Counted from the first letter of the stretch, positions 1-11,200 are shown. The stretch: 64,000 nucleotides of DNA from Acanthosepion esculentum (GCA_964036315.1 OZ038485.1:92852285-92916284); one strand, 5' to 3'. Translations and numbers: made by a program. The notes: generated by a model not told the origin, from the sequence alone.

Positions 1-35
1 ATACTAGATGCAATCGTCAGGCCTGACACTGTCGC

Positions 36-142
36 CTCTAAGTGTTGACTTCTATGTTCACCTTTATATTTACACACGCTCTATCTCTGATATTGAGCAC
101 TTTATCCCATAAATATAGCACATCTTAAGATTATATTTCTTC

Positions 143-203
<61 letters not shown>

Positions 204-310
204 AATGGCTCTGAGTGTTGTCTTCAATGTTCTCATTTATGTTTACATACGTTTTCTCTGATATTTAGCACTTTATCCCATAAATATACCCTACCTTAAA
301 ACTATATTTC

Positions 311-347
<37 letters not shown>
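36..347. repeat. Two tandem copies of a ~173-bp unit, each ending in (AT)n
   Basis: A segment beginning with AGTGTTG at 41 recurs at 214 with about 80% identity by eye. Both copies share a block containing GCACTTTATCCCATAAATAT and TATATTTCTTCAT immediately before an (AT)n run (146-201 and 314-347). The unit therefore duplicated together with its microsatellite, or is a short element whose 3' end is (AT)n. No coding potential is seen. Confidence 0.75.
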
Positions 348-349
<2 letters not shown>

Positions 350-351
<2 letters not shown>

Positions 352-695
352 AGAAAGCTAAATATACTTATTCGTTTGATTTGGTTTATATTTCCGGTTT
401 ATCAACCTTTTGTGGGTCATTTAAAGCCGAAATTTTGGGGATTGTTAGAATAAATCTTTTTTCTTTGAGGGGAGTAAATATTGTATTAACAATTTTTTGA
501 AGAATAAAAATGATTTTTCTAGATAAAATCTCTACTCTTTAATCCATAGCGCTGGGAGAAAATGGATTCATAACTTTCCCAAGTATATTTCCTCGTAAGT
601 CAATGTAACAAACTCGAGCCTGGAATTGGAACTCAGCTCTTCATTTTTTTTTAAAATTCCGGGTGTCTATCAATTGCACCACCCGCACATCCTTA
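350..695 (-). mobile_element. tRNA-headed SINE, minus strand
   Basis: Read on the minus strand, a tRNA-like head (about 695-615, with a box-B-like GAGTTCCAATTCC) is followed by the body motif CTTGGGAAAG..ATGAATC..TCTCCCA found in SINEs at 1259, 3061, 16040 and 24375. The 3' part carries a block related to 5280-5345 and 42895-42965 (GGTTTATCAACC..TTTAAAGCC in plus orientation) and abuts the (AT)n run at 314-347. Several copies with the same order of parts make a SINE family likely. The exact ends are not certain. Confidence 0.6.
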
Positions 696-1140
696 CTCAT
701 ATTGAAAAGATAACCAATACGTTTGGGAAATTACTTAAATATTACATTTTCTGGACGTACTCAGAGTGTTAGATTTCTTTGCGTATTTTTAATTTAATGA
801 ATTTTGAGCCTGTCACTGTTTTAACTAATGTTTCCCTATGGACACAGTTTCATTAATTACTTAAATCTGCATTCATACGAATACCAATCAATATGGGATA
901 AGTGTTATAGGCACCAAAGATCTTCGGACCAAGTTCAAATATCGGCTCATTGCAATAGCTTTGGGAAAAAATTAACCAGCTTCTCCCTGCGATTTGTTTT
1001 TTTTTCTTGGCAAAAGACAGCTCACGTGAAGAGCTCAGATGAATATGGATTTGCGCTAACCACTTCCTCGTATCTATTCGACTAGAACAGAAAAGACCGT
1101 TATTTTGCTGCATGACAGCGCCCGTTCTCTCCTTGCAAAG
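696..1140. other. No feature recognised
   Basis: AT-rich sequence without a convincing ORF, RNA or repeat. The overlapping ORFs on both strands at 828-1278 are short and run into the 5S-derived sequence, so they are treated as chance. Confidence 0.5.
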
Positions 1141-1258
1141 GCTTACAGCTACATCAGGTTGAAATATAGGCTCCTCTAAAATCGCCGAAGTTAAGCAACG
1201 TCTAGCCTGGTCAGTACCTAGTTGGGTGACCACTTGGGAATACCAGGTGTTGTAAGCT
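1141..1258 (+). pseudogene. 5S rRNA-derived sequence (degenerate)
   Basis: 118 nt align end to end with eukaryotic 5S rRNA. The internal promoter region GAAGTTAAGCAACGT is intact near 1188-1202, followed by a box-C-like GGGTGACCACTTGGGAA and the 3' end TACCAGGTGTTGTAAGCT. Differences from metazoan 5S are clustered in the 5' arm (AAATATAGGCTCCTCTAAAA) and near TCTAGCCTGG, so this is not a normal gene. No T-rich Pol III terminator follows; the sequence instead continues into a tRNA-like segment and SINE body (1259-1385). It is either a 5S pseudogene next to a SINE or the head of a 5S/tRNA chimeric SINE. Confidence 0.85.
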
Positions 1259-1385
1259 GTGATATGCGGGTTGTGCAATGGATAAATGCTAATCGGAGTT
1301 GCGTTAGTTATATTCCCTTACGCGCAAATGCCCTAGGGAAAGGTAAGAATCTACCTCTTCCCCCTCAAGCGATGGGTTAATTTGT
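1259..1385 (+). mobile_element. SINE body joined to the 5S-like head
   Basis: The segment has a box-A-like GTGCAATGGATAAATG, then the body motif CCCTAGGGAAAGGTAAGAATC..CTTCCCCCTC..GATGGGTTAA (interrupted here). This matches the SINE body at 3061 (CCCTTGGGAAAGGTGCGAATC, continuing to ATGGGTAAATAG). Box B is degraded. Confidence 0.6.
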
Positions 1386-2340
1386 AAAACTTTTATCACT
1401 AAACCATTATTAACTACCCCCCCCACCAAAAAAAATCTTACAGTCTAAAACATATTATCTGGCCTTAAATAACTTGCAATGCAAATGATAAGCCTTAGAA
1501 AATTAATCTATCAATCACCTTGAAAAATTCAATATTATTTTGTTTTTTTACGGCTTATTAAATATAAATATATTTCCGAATGTAATAATAACTCTTGAGA
1601 ATAGAATGATTTCTGCTTGTACATGCCGAACTATTTAGCCCCGATCTGAGGCGCAAGAGATGGATTCTCATTTGATTTGATAGTTCTATAAATGTTCCAT
1701 TACCTGAGGACTAGCAGAGAGAAAATAAAGAACAGTCCTCTTCCTCTCATGGTGAACCCTGGCAGATTCTTATAGGGCAACCATAAGAATACAAGTGTAG
1801 GCTTCTATTAACTAAAAATATCTTTTAGAATAATAAACTTCAGACTAGACATTCTTAGCAATCTCTTTTGGCAGACAACGAAAAGAGAATAAATATGATT
1901 CTGTAATGGCATCCCCGCAGTTTAATTTACTGCACTATCCAGACACTATCTCCTCTCGAAGTGAGGATGGATGCTCTACTCAATAAATGAGTGTTCCTTT
2001 CATTTTTAGATATTGTTAACGTCATGTCTTTTCCAATCTTAGCTCAATCCTCCTGTCAGATGTGATTACGGGACTTTCTGTCAATGCATCATTTCAAAAG
2101 TAATAGAAATGGAAAATAAAATAAAACCAACAACACACAATGGAACGAAGATACGCGTCGGCCTCTCTAAGAGTAAACAGAGATGGACATGTATATATTA
2201 GCTGTTTTGTTTTAGATTTACACAAGCCTAAAACAATTTGTCTTGGCGAGAGAGCGATGTATAAAAAGAAGAAAGACAGAACAGACGAACAAAGTAAAGA
2301 AAGGAATAAAGATTAGATTAAAATAAATTTATACCTTCAC
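1386..2340. other. No feature recognised
   Basis: About 950 bp of AT-rich DNA with short homopolymers (C7 near 1418, A7 near 1429). I see no gene, RNA or repeat that I can support. Confidence 0.5.
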
Positions 2341-2349
2341 CCCCCCCCC

Positions 2350-2402
<53 letters not shown>
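2341..2402. repeat. C-run followed by (AT)n microsatellite
   Basis: Eleven C residues are followed directly by about 25 AT units. The tract abuts the left end of the transposase-bearing segment at 2403. Confidence 0.95.
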
Positions 2403-2405
<3 letters not shown>

Positions 2406-2942
2406 GATATCAAAAATACTTTTACAAACTTTTGGGTGGGTTCATCACATCAAATAAAGGACAAAAATCTATATAAACGTATATCCGCAAATCTTTCGTT
2501 TCTCATTTATTAAGGTTGAAGAAAGTTTGCAGTAGAAGGCGCTGTTTTGCCACGTAGACTAGGTTACGTTTGTCATTCGTGTACATTTGTGGCTACTCCG
2601 TTTTCAACGATTAACGTGTGTAGTAGTGAGTTCACTGAGAAATATACTGTTTAACAACGGTAGGATATTCATATCGTGTGCAAGCGGATATGATTCTTTT
2701 TGTGCGCGCGCGTATGTTAATGGACGGCGAGGCTGCACGGCTGTATCAGATTGCATTTCTCGACCAAAGGCAGTTGAGTCATTCAACATTTGCTGCTGTT
2801 TATCGTCGTGTTGCTGGAACAGGATCCTGTGTACCACAAACTATGGATCGAGGAAGACCGAGATTCGCTCGTACGCCTGACCACGAGGAATACATCCTAC
2901 AGGCTGTCGGAGACGATCCATGTATCCGCACACGTCAAATGG
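2403..2942 (+). pseudogene. Mariner-like transposase, N-terminal HTH fragment
   Basis: An open frame (2678-2942; first ATG at 2690) encodes a helix-turn-helix segment: EAARLYQIAFLDQRQLSHS, FAAVYRRVAGTGS, then DRGRPRFARTPDHEEYILQA and DDPCIRTRQM. This resembles the N-terminal DNA-binding region (DUF4817-type) of Tc1/mariner-superfamily transposases, with its GRPR linker and the TR(R/Q) end. The catalytic domain is absent: the frame runs into a T/G-rich tract at 2949-2980 and (AT)n. The AT-rich DNA from 2403 may be the element's left end, but no matching right terminus is found. The family call rests on motif recognition. Confidence 0.7.
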
Positions 2943-3006
2943 TTATTTGTTGTTGTTTTTTTTTGTTTTTTTTTGGTGTGAGTAACCCGCCCCATAAGTT
3001 TTTAAA

Positions 3007-3014
<8 letters not shown>

Positions 3015-3060
<46 letters not shown>
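3015..3060. repeat. (AT)n microsatellite
   Basis: About 23 AT units lie between the truncated transposase segment and the SINE starting at 3061. Confidence 0.95.
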
Positions 3061-3062
<2 letters not shown>

Positions 3063-3440
3063 AATCGGACAGCCGAGTTCGAATTCCAGTCGAATCCATT
3101 ACATTCCTAATTCGTGCTAATACCCTTGGGAAAGGTGCGAATCCTCTTCTTCTCCCTCCAACTATGGGTAAATAGCAGGACAGACTGGGTTCTATAGCCT
3201 TTGATGGCAACTGGCCTAAGAGAAGGACAACTCTGAATTCAAAACCTGCGGAGGATCGTTTGGGGACCTTGTGGCATTCGCTGCACCATGTCCCTGTATT
3301 CGTCCCTCCAAAAAGTGTGGATGGCCCTGCACAATAATCAAATCCTGTGTGGGTGTCGGGTTTTCAGTTTCTGGGAACTGATCTGTCTGACCCTCATACG
3401 TCGAGTTCGACGGGAGAGTCCATCATATACACACAGTTGG
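3061..3440 (+). mobile_element. tRNA-derived SINE, 5' end replaced by (AT)n
   Basis: It begins inside the tRNA-like head (GGAATCGGACAGCCGAGTTC, box B GAGTTCGAATTCC), as in the fuller copy at 24375. The body follows: CTTGGGAAAGGTGCGAATC, ATGGGTAAATAGCAGG and TTCTATAGCCTTTGATGGCA. The tail reaches GACGGGAGAGTCCATCATAT near 3410-3430, a motif also seen near 23140. Box A has been lost to the microsatellite. Confidence 0.7.
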
Positions 3441-3545
3441 TACAGATGGAATAAAATTCGGATAACCAAAAACGAGGGCTCAATACCGAGCAATTAAAAT
3501 TTATTCAAAATTATAACATATAACATGCATATGTTATCATTTTGA

Positions 3546-3562
3546 ACACACACACACACACA

Positions 3563-3635
<73 letters not shown>

Positions 3636-3674
3636 AAAAACCAACATAAATAAAATAGGATATAATATTGGCAG

Positions 3675-3717
<43 letters not shown>
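3546..3717. repeat. (CA)n and two (AT)n microsatellites
   Basis: (CA)n covers 3546-3562, (AT)n 3569-3630 and a second (AT)n 3678-3717, separated by about 48 bp of AT-rich DNA. Confidence 0.95.
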
Positions 3718-3721
<4 letters not shown>

Positions 3722-3976
3722 AAGATATCAAAGTGAAGTAGGTATTTTAATACTGTGCTCCATATTAAAAATAGGCCTGTTATAATATCATATTATATAT
3801 ACAAAATAATTACATATATGTAATTGTCCTTGTACCCGCAGTTTTATAGTAATATGTTTGCTTTACAGAGGTTTATATATATGCTGATTAATCCCTTGAA
3901 AAGTGGACATATTATTACGAAACTGCGAAGTTGGCGCCCGTTACAGTTAAGTATTTATTTTCTATTCATAAGAAAT

Positions 3977-4085
<109 letters not shown>

Positions 4086-4261
4086 CGTATTGTGCTTATT
4101 CCTTTAGCGATGATCGGTTATCTTATGTATGATCCTGATTGTTGGTTTATTGTCGAAAACTGGGAGATTAACGTACTCTCTATTGATTTTCTTCTTAATC
4201 AAGCCTTTACTCTCCTGACCAGACTGAAGTAAAAAAATAAAACTGCTCTCTATTAATCACC

Positions 4262-5050
4262 ACAAGGATCCTTCCCTGCATCCCATTAGAATGTCTGAAG
4301 CTCAACTTCTCGAGAGTTCGTCTCTGTGGCTGCTCGGTCTCACGCTGTCTGCTGACCTGAGATGGAACAAATAAATTGATTCAATTGCTTCATCCACCGC
4401 AAGGAAAATTGGCTCCCTGTTGCCGGGTCAGGAAATATTTCTCCCCGCAATGGATCCTCCAAATTTACAAATCAACCATCCGCTCTTGCATGGAGTATTG
4501 CTGCCATATATGGTCTGGAGCCCCTGCTGTTTGCCTTGGGTTTCTTGATAAGATCCATAGACGGATATGCAATGTAATTGACCCTGATCTGGCTTATCGT
4601 CTGCAGTCGCTCTCTCACAGACGCGCCGTCGCCTCTCTTTGTCTCTTTTACAAATACTTCCATGGTAATTGCTCCGATGAGATACTATCGCTGGTTCCCA
4701 GGCTCCATGAATCCAAGCGTCATACGAGGCTGGCATCCCGGTACCACCCTTTCACTGTTGAAACTGTTAAATGTAGACGTCTCTTTTACCCCAATAGCTT
4801 CATATCTCGCACCTCACGCCTGTGGAACTCCCTTCCTTATTCCTGTTTCCCTGACAACTATAATCTCCAACTATTCAAATGTAACGTCAATCGGCATCTC
4901 CAGTTGCATTGATCTATCCACTATCCTTCTCCACATCCTATCCTCTATCAGTCCTATCTGCTCTTGCTCCAAATCCTCTGTAACCCCTTGCGTGCTAGTG
5001 GTTTTCAGCCTTGCCTGGGGTGAAAAGCTTAAAAAAAACAAAACAAAAAA
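4262..5050 (+). pseudogene. Family A LINE, reverse-transcriptase C-terminal region and 3' UTR
   Basis: A 5'-truncated non-LTR retrotransposon. A short upstream reading (ATG at 4291, MSEAQLLESSSLWLLGLTLS) is in a different frame from the main frame 4376-4912. The latter reads IYKSTIRSCMEYCCHIWSG, FLDKIHRRICNVIDPDLA, LSHRRAVASLCLFYKYFHGN, TRLASRYHPFTVE and SRTSRLWNSLPYSCF, the conserved region after the RT domain of CR1/Jockey-type elements. The 3' UTR (TTGCGTGCTAGTGG, GCCTGGGGTGAAA) ends in A-rich sequence at about 5030-5050. Six further copies occur here (20146, 23636, 25727, 27630, 29720, 40335). Confidence 0.85.
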
Positions 5051-5279
5051 ACATTGCGAGTTGGATAATCTCACAATTGTTGAATGTTAATGCAAGTAAG
5101 TATGTCCAAATAGCAATTGGTACATTGAAACATTGCAACAAAGACAACAGAAATCGGCAGTAAAAGTTTCATAATTAGGCGCTACATGAAAAGCAATGTT
5201 GGAAAAAATCAATGGAACAGGAAATATTGAATAAGTTACCAGATATAGCTAAAATGAAATAATAATGAAATATTTTAGA

Positions 5280-5460
5280 GGGGGACTGGATTAAATCATT
5301 TTTACGAATAAGCAATATTTTGTAGGTTATTTAAAGCCAGAATTATTTTTAGATTTTAAGATTTTTTTTTTAATAAACCATATTTAGGTGTAGAAGATGT
5401 GGATTCATGCCTTTCCCAAGGGTATCCGTGTGTGTAAGAATACAGATCAATATCTCCCTC
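5280..5460 (-). mobile_element. SINE fragment, minus strand
   Basis: On the minus strand CCCTTGGGAAAGGCATGAAT is followed by a block related to the SINE tail at 350-430 (AAAGCCAGAATTATTTTTAG on the plus strand). No tRNA-like head is discernible. Confidence 0.45.
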
Positions 5461-5667
5461 TGATGGAGACTTCCTATAGATCACGTGACGGCCGCTTAGT
5501 GATGTCATTATATAGTGAGGAAAGCAGCAGCCAAATTAAGTTTGTTTACAGCAGCCAAACCGAGCGATTGCCTTTTATTTAGCCTGCGCCCCCTTCACAG
5601 CAGCTTACAAGCACATGGTGCTGTTTCCTTTTGTATAAATGGAAGGTGTTTCACATGTAAAAATTAT

Positions 5668-5730
5668 ATATATATATCATATCATATCATATCATATATC
5701 ATATCATATATCATATCATATCATATCAAT
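5668..5730. repeat. ATATC pentanucleotide array
   Basis: A short (AT)n run passes into repeats of ATATC with occasional two-base expansions, about 11 units. Confidence 0.9.
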
Positions 5731-5854
5731 CTTGTATCTGCGTAATTTTTTACATACGTTATAAACACAAAGACACAGAAAGACACTTGTTTTCTGTCTC
5801 TTTTGAAACAAATCGAACATATAGCGCAAGTCTTAACGAAACAGTGCTCCATGC

Positions 5855-6018
5855 ATATATATATATATATATATTTTGTCATCCAGAGACAGACTGTTTC
5901 GCTGTTTCACAGCTCATCAGTGTGGCTAGACGTCCGGTTGCCTCTAGCTAGGATCGAAACCCGACTGGATTAGCGTCAGTCGGAATTTCTACCAGTAAGC
6001 CGTCGGCGCACGACAGGG
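5855..6018 (-). mobile_element. tRNA-derived SINE of a second type with (AT)n tail
   Basis: On the minus strand the head (6018-5944) has a box-A-like GGCTTACTGGTAGAA and box B GGGTTTCGATCC. A body with GATGAGCTGTGAAACAGCG and AGTCTGTCTCTGGATGAC follows and ends in (AT)n (5874-5855). The body differs from the SINEs at 3061 and 24375, so it is probably a separate family. Confidence 0.6.
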
Positions 6019-6104
6019 ATGAAGGTGAATTTTAGCGTGTTTATTTTTAGATTTAGATAAACACACAGTCACTGACAGTGACTCAATTCTGCCGAAGAGT
6101 CGTG

Positions 6105-6106
<2 letters not shown>

Positions 6107-6187
<81 letters not shown>
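6107..6187. repeat. (AT)n microsatellite
   Basis: About 40 uninterrupted AT units, one of the longest in the window. Confidence 0.95.
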
Positions 6188-6190
<3 letters not shown>

Positions 6191-7249
6191 ATATTTTTTT
6201 TAATATGATTCTTTCGCTACATAAGAGTTCTTATGTTTCAAAAGCGAGAGCCGAGCCCCTCAATATAATTATTGAAAGTTAGTTGAATTGAGGTGTTAAG
6301 TCCTGCTTCATCTTCAAGCGAAATTTAGGAATAAGCTATGTTTTTTTACGCTTGTTTATGAGTATGGTCTTGTGCAACATTAATTACTATGGAAACGGCT
6401 GGCAGCAGTCTTTTGGGTTAAGGAGTCGGAGAGTTAAGTCTTATCTACGGATTCGTCAACTTCAGAGAGGTTATGCCGGGTTGTTTTTAAGATACTTGTT
6501 TCAAATCTGGTTGTGGCGGTCAGCGTCTCGTCAGTTCAAAGGGGAAGGCATTTTATGGATGTCTTGCTAGTCGTTAAGTGTCGAGAGGATTCTGTTTTTA
6601 TTGTTATCTATCTATTAATCTATTTATTTATTTGTTTATTCAAATGGCTATTTCATTATACAAAGGCGTTGTACAAAACTACAATTTGTTTTTTGACGAT
6701 TTCATAAAGGGTTTTTCCATTTAATGATTGGGCTAAGCTTTTAAGACATTAAACTATGGAATTTATTTATTTATCTATTTATTTATGTTAATTATTTAAA
6801 TGCGAAAATGTGTTGATGTCGGCAAAAGACCGTTAACTCTTGCCTATGGTTTAATAACTTTCCATTATTTAGGAACTTAATGATGTGTAGCTTTTCAGGT
6901 AGGCACAAAGGGCATGGGTCATCCCAGGTCCTACAAGTTCTTGTTCTATTTATTATTTTCCATTTTACTTTTGGTGTTTTATTAGTTTCTTTCAAATGCC
7001 AGGAATATTGGGATAGAGATGTCTGATTTCTATTTTGAATGTTGTTGAAGGAGCTCTTGTGTTGTCTCCATCTAATTTTAAATTCATTTTTCGTTGACCC
7101 AATGTATATCCTGTCAGTGTTAGGACTCTCAATGGATGAGCTCTATTTCTGTATGGAGCACTGTCTTTTTAAAAATAAAAACAACATTACTAAAGAACTA
7201 TGGATTATTTACCTAACGTGTTCTTTCCTATTTTTCTGCATACCCGCAC

Positions 7250-7250
<1 letters not shown>
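6188..7250. other. No gene recognised; AT-rich with TTTA/TCTA runs
   Basis: Short ORFs at 6352-6707 and 7039-7317 show no family resemblance and overlap simple repeats (near 6605-6640 and 6765-6790). I regard them as non-coding. Confidence 0.5.

Positions 7251-7254
<4 letters not shown>

Positions 7255-7285
<31 letters not shown>
7255..7285. repeat. (AT)n microsatellite
   Basis: About 15 AT units. A shorter run lies at 7364-7381. Confidence 0.9.
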
Positions 7286-7287
<2 letters not shown>

Positions 7288-7636
7288 ATAAATATACGTA
7301 CGATCTCACACCTCTAGCACGACACTGAGTTTTTTGCCGTACTGTATATTTATTAATTAATTAATATATATATATATATAATTTATTCGAAAATTATAAC
7401 ATAAACATGTTATAAAATCACTACAACAATAGCCATTTTGTTTCAACACTTCTGGTGTCTTATCAAGTGACGATGTTTAATGTAGTATAAAGGGTTGTAA
7501 TATGTTCAAATCGACCAAACACGTCTCGATATGGGAAACGATGTTATATAAGCTTGCTCTATTCTGTATTGCGCACTCTTTTAAGAATAGTATTTTTTGG
7601 TTATTGGATTTTTTCCATATACACCAATCCTATACT

Positions 7637-7637
<1 letters not shown>

Positions 7638-7715
<78 letters not shown>
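7638..7715. repeat. (AT)n microsatellite
   Basis: About 38 AT units immediately left of the inverted-repeat element at 7719. Confidence 0.95.
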
Positions 7716-7718
<3 letters not shown>

Positions 7719-7874
7719 GTTAAAGAAAAAAACAGACTAGTTAGTTATAATTTATTTCACCAAAGATTTTTATTTTTTTCTGGATCTTCTGACATCAAAG
7801 TTGAAAAAATGAAATCTCTGGTGAAATAAATTATAACGAATGGAACCTTAAAGTGGTCTGTTTTTTCTTTAAAT
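7719..7874. mobile_element. Small inverted-repeat (MITE-like) element
   Basis: The left end TTAAAGAAAAAAACAGAC is matched in inverted orientation by GTCTGTTTTTTCTTTAA at the right end. Inner arms also pair: TTATAATTTATTTCACC near 7747 with GGTGAAATAAATTATAA near 7820. The whole 156 bp could fold into an imperfect hairpin. TTAA occurs at both edges, the target of piggyBac-type elements, but in such AT-rich DNA that is weak evidence. Confidence 0.6.
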
Positions 7875-8552
7875 TAAATTAATCCTTCTGACTTAACATT
7901 GATCTCTCCGGACTGATTATTCATACTGATTACCTAGATTTTCGTTACTTAAATATATATTCAAAACACTGTAGATATCTGTTTTCACCTTACCCCTTAT
8001 GATGACATGTGAGTCGAAATATTCGAAAGGCTGGTTATTATCTGCATTTTCAGCAGCCAGGTTTGGGGAAGTTTATAGGTAATTTAGAAGAGATGATGGT
8101 TAAGTTTAATAGACATAGAATGTCCACATTTTCAGTGGAACGTTTCAACCGCTGCTGCTTCATTAGACGATCTATAAAAAGCACCCAGAAAGAGGGAACG
8201 TAACGTGCCATCTGTGATTTAGTAGGTTAGTGAATAATGCATGGCTTTTGTCTAGTGTGCGAAAAGCGTCATTCGGCTTCCTGTGTCTGTTATAACATAT
8301 TAAATAGTTAAAATTCACTACTAACTCGATTTATTTGGTCTAAATTTCGGGCGACCATCATGTATAATGTAAGAGATCAAAATATCTCTTATAATGTAAA
8401 AGACCAAAGAAACGCTTGCGTAATATTATATGTAAAAATTTCAGATAGAATATCTCCAAAAGAAAACTTATCTCAACCAACTCGCTTCGTCTTCTGTTTG
8501 GCTTTATCAAGGTTAATATACTTTATGACAAGTATGTTAGATCATTTTGTGT
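7875..8552. other. No feature recognised
   Basis: AT-rich DNA. Short ORFs at 8009-8203 and 8360-8557 have no recognisable motif. Confidence 0.45.
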
Positions 8553-9110
8553 ACTAGTGAGCAAACCCAAATGACTTGACTCACTTTATAGTTCCCCAAG
8601 AGAAGGTTAACCAATCAGGAGGCGTAAAATATTCAATCCGTCTTGTATAAAGGCGGCCATTTTGTTTACTCTCTCCGAATGTCCAGTACCAACCTGTCAG
8701 TCGAAAGAACAGAAGGAAGAACTACGCTCTGCTACTTTATCGGGATATCCACTGCTAACCTGAACTACGCTTCCCTACCGTCTTCGAAATATTCACTGCC
8801 AAACTCAAAGACCACCGTCATCATGATTAACAAAGTATTTATAGACAAGAGAAAAATATTATTTGTTTGTAAAAATGTTTGCTAGAGATGTACCCATGAA
8901 TATTCAACTGCTTAACCCAAAAGTAAGACAAGTTCATTGACGGGAGGTTCTACTGTTCGGTGCCTAATAAACGATTATTTCACTATATATAATCCTCTAA
9001 TCTGGATTATAAGTTTATAAACATACCAGTCGGGTATCACTGTGTTATCCAACAACAAATGAAACAAAATAACAGTTGAAAAGTCTTGAAAGGATTTTGA
9101 TTGTCAGGAG
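8553..9110 (+). promoter_or_regulatory. LTR-like promoter region (tentative)
   Basis: A CCAAT box (ACCAATCA near 8609) is followed about 30 bp later by a TATA-like TTGTATAAAGG near 8643 and, 320 bp downstream, by CCTAATAAACG near 8965, which could be a polyadenylation signal. After TTGTCA near 9110 comes GGAGCTCGTCCAAC, vaguely like a primer-binding site. This order resembles an LTR, but no second LTR, gag or pol is seen. An isolated Pol II promoter is equally possible. Confidence 0.3.
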
Positions 9111-9392
9111 CTCGTCCAACTTAGACAGGCAGCGAACGTTTCAATCAATTATCTTACACTTAAACTTTTTCAGCGAATAATCCAGCTCAGCTTTGACACT
9201 TATAGCATCGAGGCCAAGAATAGAAAAGAGAAGTGTGCCTCCGTTCTCAGCTGAACTCAACTGTTCAAACTCCTTTCGCCTCGCTAGCATCAGGTCATAC
9301 TGACCTCGACTGACAGGCGTCTTATTTTCAAGTATTCAACGACCTGTCGACTATTCTAAGCATTCGCTTCTATCTATAGCCATACAATCCAA

Positions 9393-9395
<3 letters not shown>

Positions 9396-9461
<66 letters not shown>
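9396..9461. repeat. (AT)n microsatellite
   Basis: About 33 AT units. Confidence 0.95.
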
Positions 9462-9464
<3 letters not shown>

Positions 9465-9810
9465 TCTGGCAGTTTGTTTCTGCGATAAGTTATTTCGCTT
9501 AACGTTGTGTGTAATTCGATTGTAGCCTCTAATTGTAGCTTTGTTTAGTCAAGTAATCATCCCAGCCGAATTACAAGAGCGAAGGGTAGAATTAGATTGT
9601 TCCTTTTTTTTTAATACAGTGCCTGCTGGAAATGGTTTGAAAATAAGTTAACTCGTTTCTTGACTATTATCGAACATTAAAAAAGCAGTTCTATACACAC
9701 TCACAAGATATACAGGAATTAGAGGAATTTACCAGAAAGATTCAACCCCCAAGAATCTCCCTACTAAAACCCTTATATTCCATACAGAAAATCTTACAAT
9801 CTTCATTGTA

Positions 9811-9956
9811 CGTCTCTTGTGTAACTTTCTGTGGTCTTCCGGTTTTCTTTACCCTTAAAATACGTCTACCAGTTATACACGTCTTCTGTGTAGTTTGAAC
9901 ATTGTTTCTGGAAATTCCTAGCCACCAGGCTATCTCCCATCGAGTTTCAGGCTTCC
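9811..9956 (-). pseudogene. Tc1-like transposase HTH fragment
   Basis: The minus strand reads KPETRWEIAWWLGISRNNVQ, then TCITGRRILRVKKTGRPQKVTQET. The order IA..LGIS...V....K...TG......KTGRP.KVT matches the paired-like DNA-binding domain and GRPR linker of Tc1-like transposases. Nothing recognisable follows downstream, so this is a short relic. Confidence 0.55.
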
Positions 9957-10757
9957 TTATACGGACATGAAAAGTGTAGCGACGTCAGTTACCAGCTGAT
10001 ATCTTGTTAAAGACGCCACTGCAGAATAGTTTTGACAATTATCGTCTTGACAAAGGTCAGTCATACCCTGGGTCCTTGATGAATGATCCTTTTACACTAA
10101 AGCAGACCAGACAAAGAAGATCTGTTCTCTATAAGACAGTGGTGCCTAGCAGCCTAATCTAGAGGACCCCTCACCAACATACGCAAGTTATACAGTTTGC
10201 ACCTTCACCTCGCTTCACTCTTCCTCGCTCGCTTACAACCGGCCCTTACGAAAAGGCTGCAACTGAATAAAATTTGCTGTCTGCTACAATTGCGTCTCAT
10301 AGCTTTGGGGGGGATAACGATCCGACCAAAGAATTATTTCCCTTGTACTAAGCCAAACGCATTCGACTAGAAGAAGTTGCACCCTGCAAACGATCTTGGC
10401 GTCTCCTGTGAGCTGCAACGCTTCAAATGTAAAATAAACAGGTTTCATTCAGCAAAAAATCGCAAAAGCGCTGAACCGAAAACGGAAATAATAAAATTTA
10501 CGCCCTCAAACCAGTCCTAGGTGAATGGAGGCAGGTGTCTAGAAAAGGAAGATAGGATGAAGCAACGTTAGCTCGGTTGCACGTAGAGGCCACACATACT
10601 TCAGTCATTCATACTTGAATAATAAAGATCAACCAATATGTACACGACAATCTGCACTCACGGTGAAACACATTTTGACTGAATGTAATCACGTAAAATC
10701 TGTGAGACATAGGTTTATACCAAAAGAGATTAACACCTAAAACAGATCATCTACAAG

Positions 10758-10758
<1 letters not shown>
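9957..10758. other. No feature recognised
   Basis: Mixed-composition DNA with no long ORF and no repeat shared with the rest of the window that I can see. Confidence 0.45.

Positions 10759-10813
<55 letters not shown>
10759..10813. repeat. (AT)n microsatellite
   Basis: About 27 AT units just left of the 35-bp minisatellite. Confidence 0.95.
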
Positions 10814-10817
<4 letters not shown>

Positions 10818-10835
10818 CACGCGGTTACCCTCAAA

Positions 10836-11200
10836 GTATGTATAAAATATCTGTAGTTTAAGACATAAAATCGCGTTCAAAATATTTATAGTTTAGGTTA
10901 TAAAATTTCGTTCGAAGACATAAAATTACATTCAAAATATCTGCAAATGAAGGCATGAAATTGTTTTCAAAATATCTGTAGTTGAAGGCATGAAATTGCT
11001 ATCAAAATATCTGCAGTTGAAGGCATGAAATTCCTTTCAAAATATCTGTATTTGAAGGCATGAAATTGCTTGCAAAATATATGCAGTTGAAGGCATGAAA
11101 TTGCTTTCAAAATATCTGTAGTTGAAGGCATGAAATTGCCTTCAGTATATCTGTAGTTGATGGCATGATATTACGTTCAAAATATTTAGATGTTGGCATT
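10836..11200. repeat. 35-bp minisatellite, about 10 copies
   Basis: The unit contains AAAATATCTG(C/T)AGTTGAAG, then GCATGAAATTGCTTTC. Successive CTG(C/T)A motifs lie at 10941, 10976, 11011 and 11046, exactly 35 bp apart. Copies at the left (10836-10925) and right (11140-11200) ends are more diverged. Single related units reappear at about 11300-11340 after a spacer, and the flank GATATGCCGCTAA(A/G)AAAA pattern near 11219 recurs near 11370, so a longer unit was duplicated too. Confidence 0.9.

Noticed and set aside
1141..1258. Functional 5S rRNA gene
   Set aside because: The 5' half carries many substitutions and there is no T-tract terminator; it is more likely a derived sequence.
853..1278. 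141-residue minus-strand ORF
   Set aside because: It spans the 5S-derived sequence antisense; no domain is recognisable.
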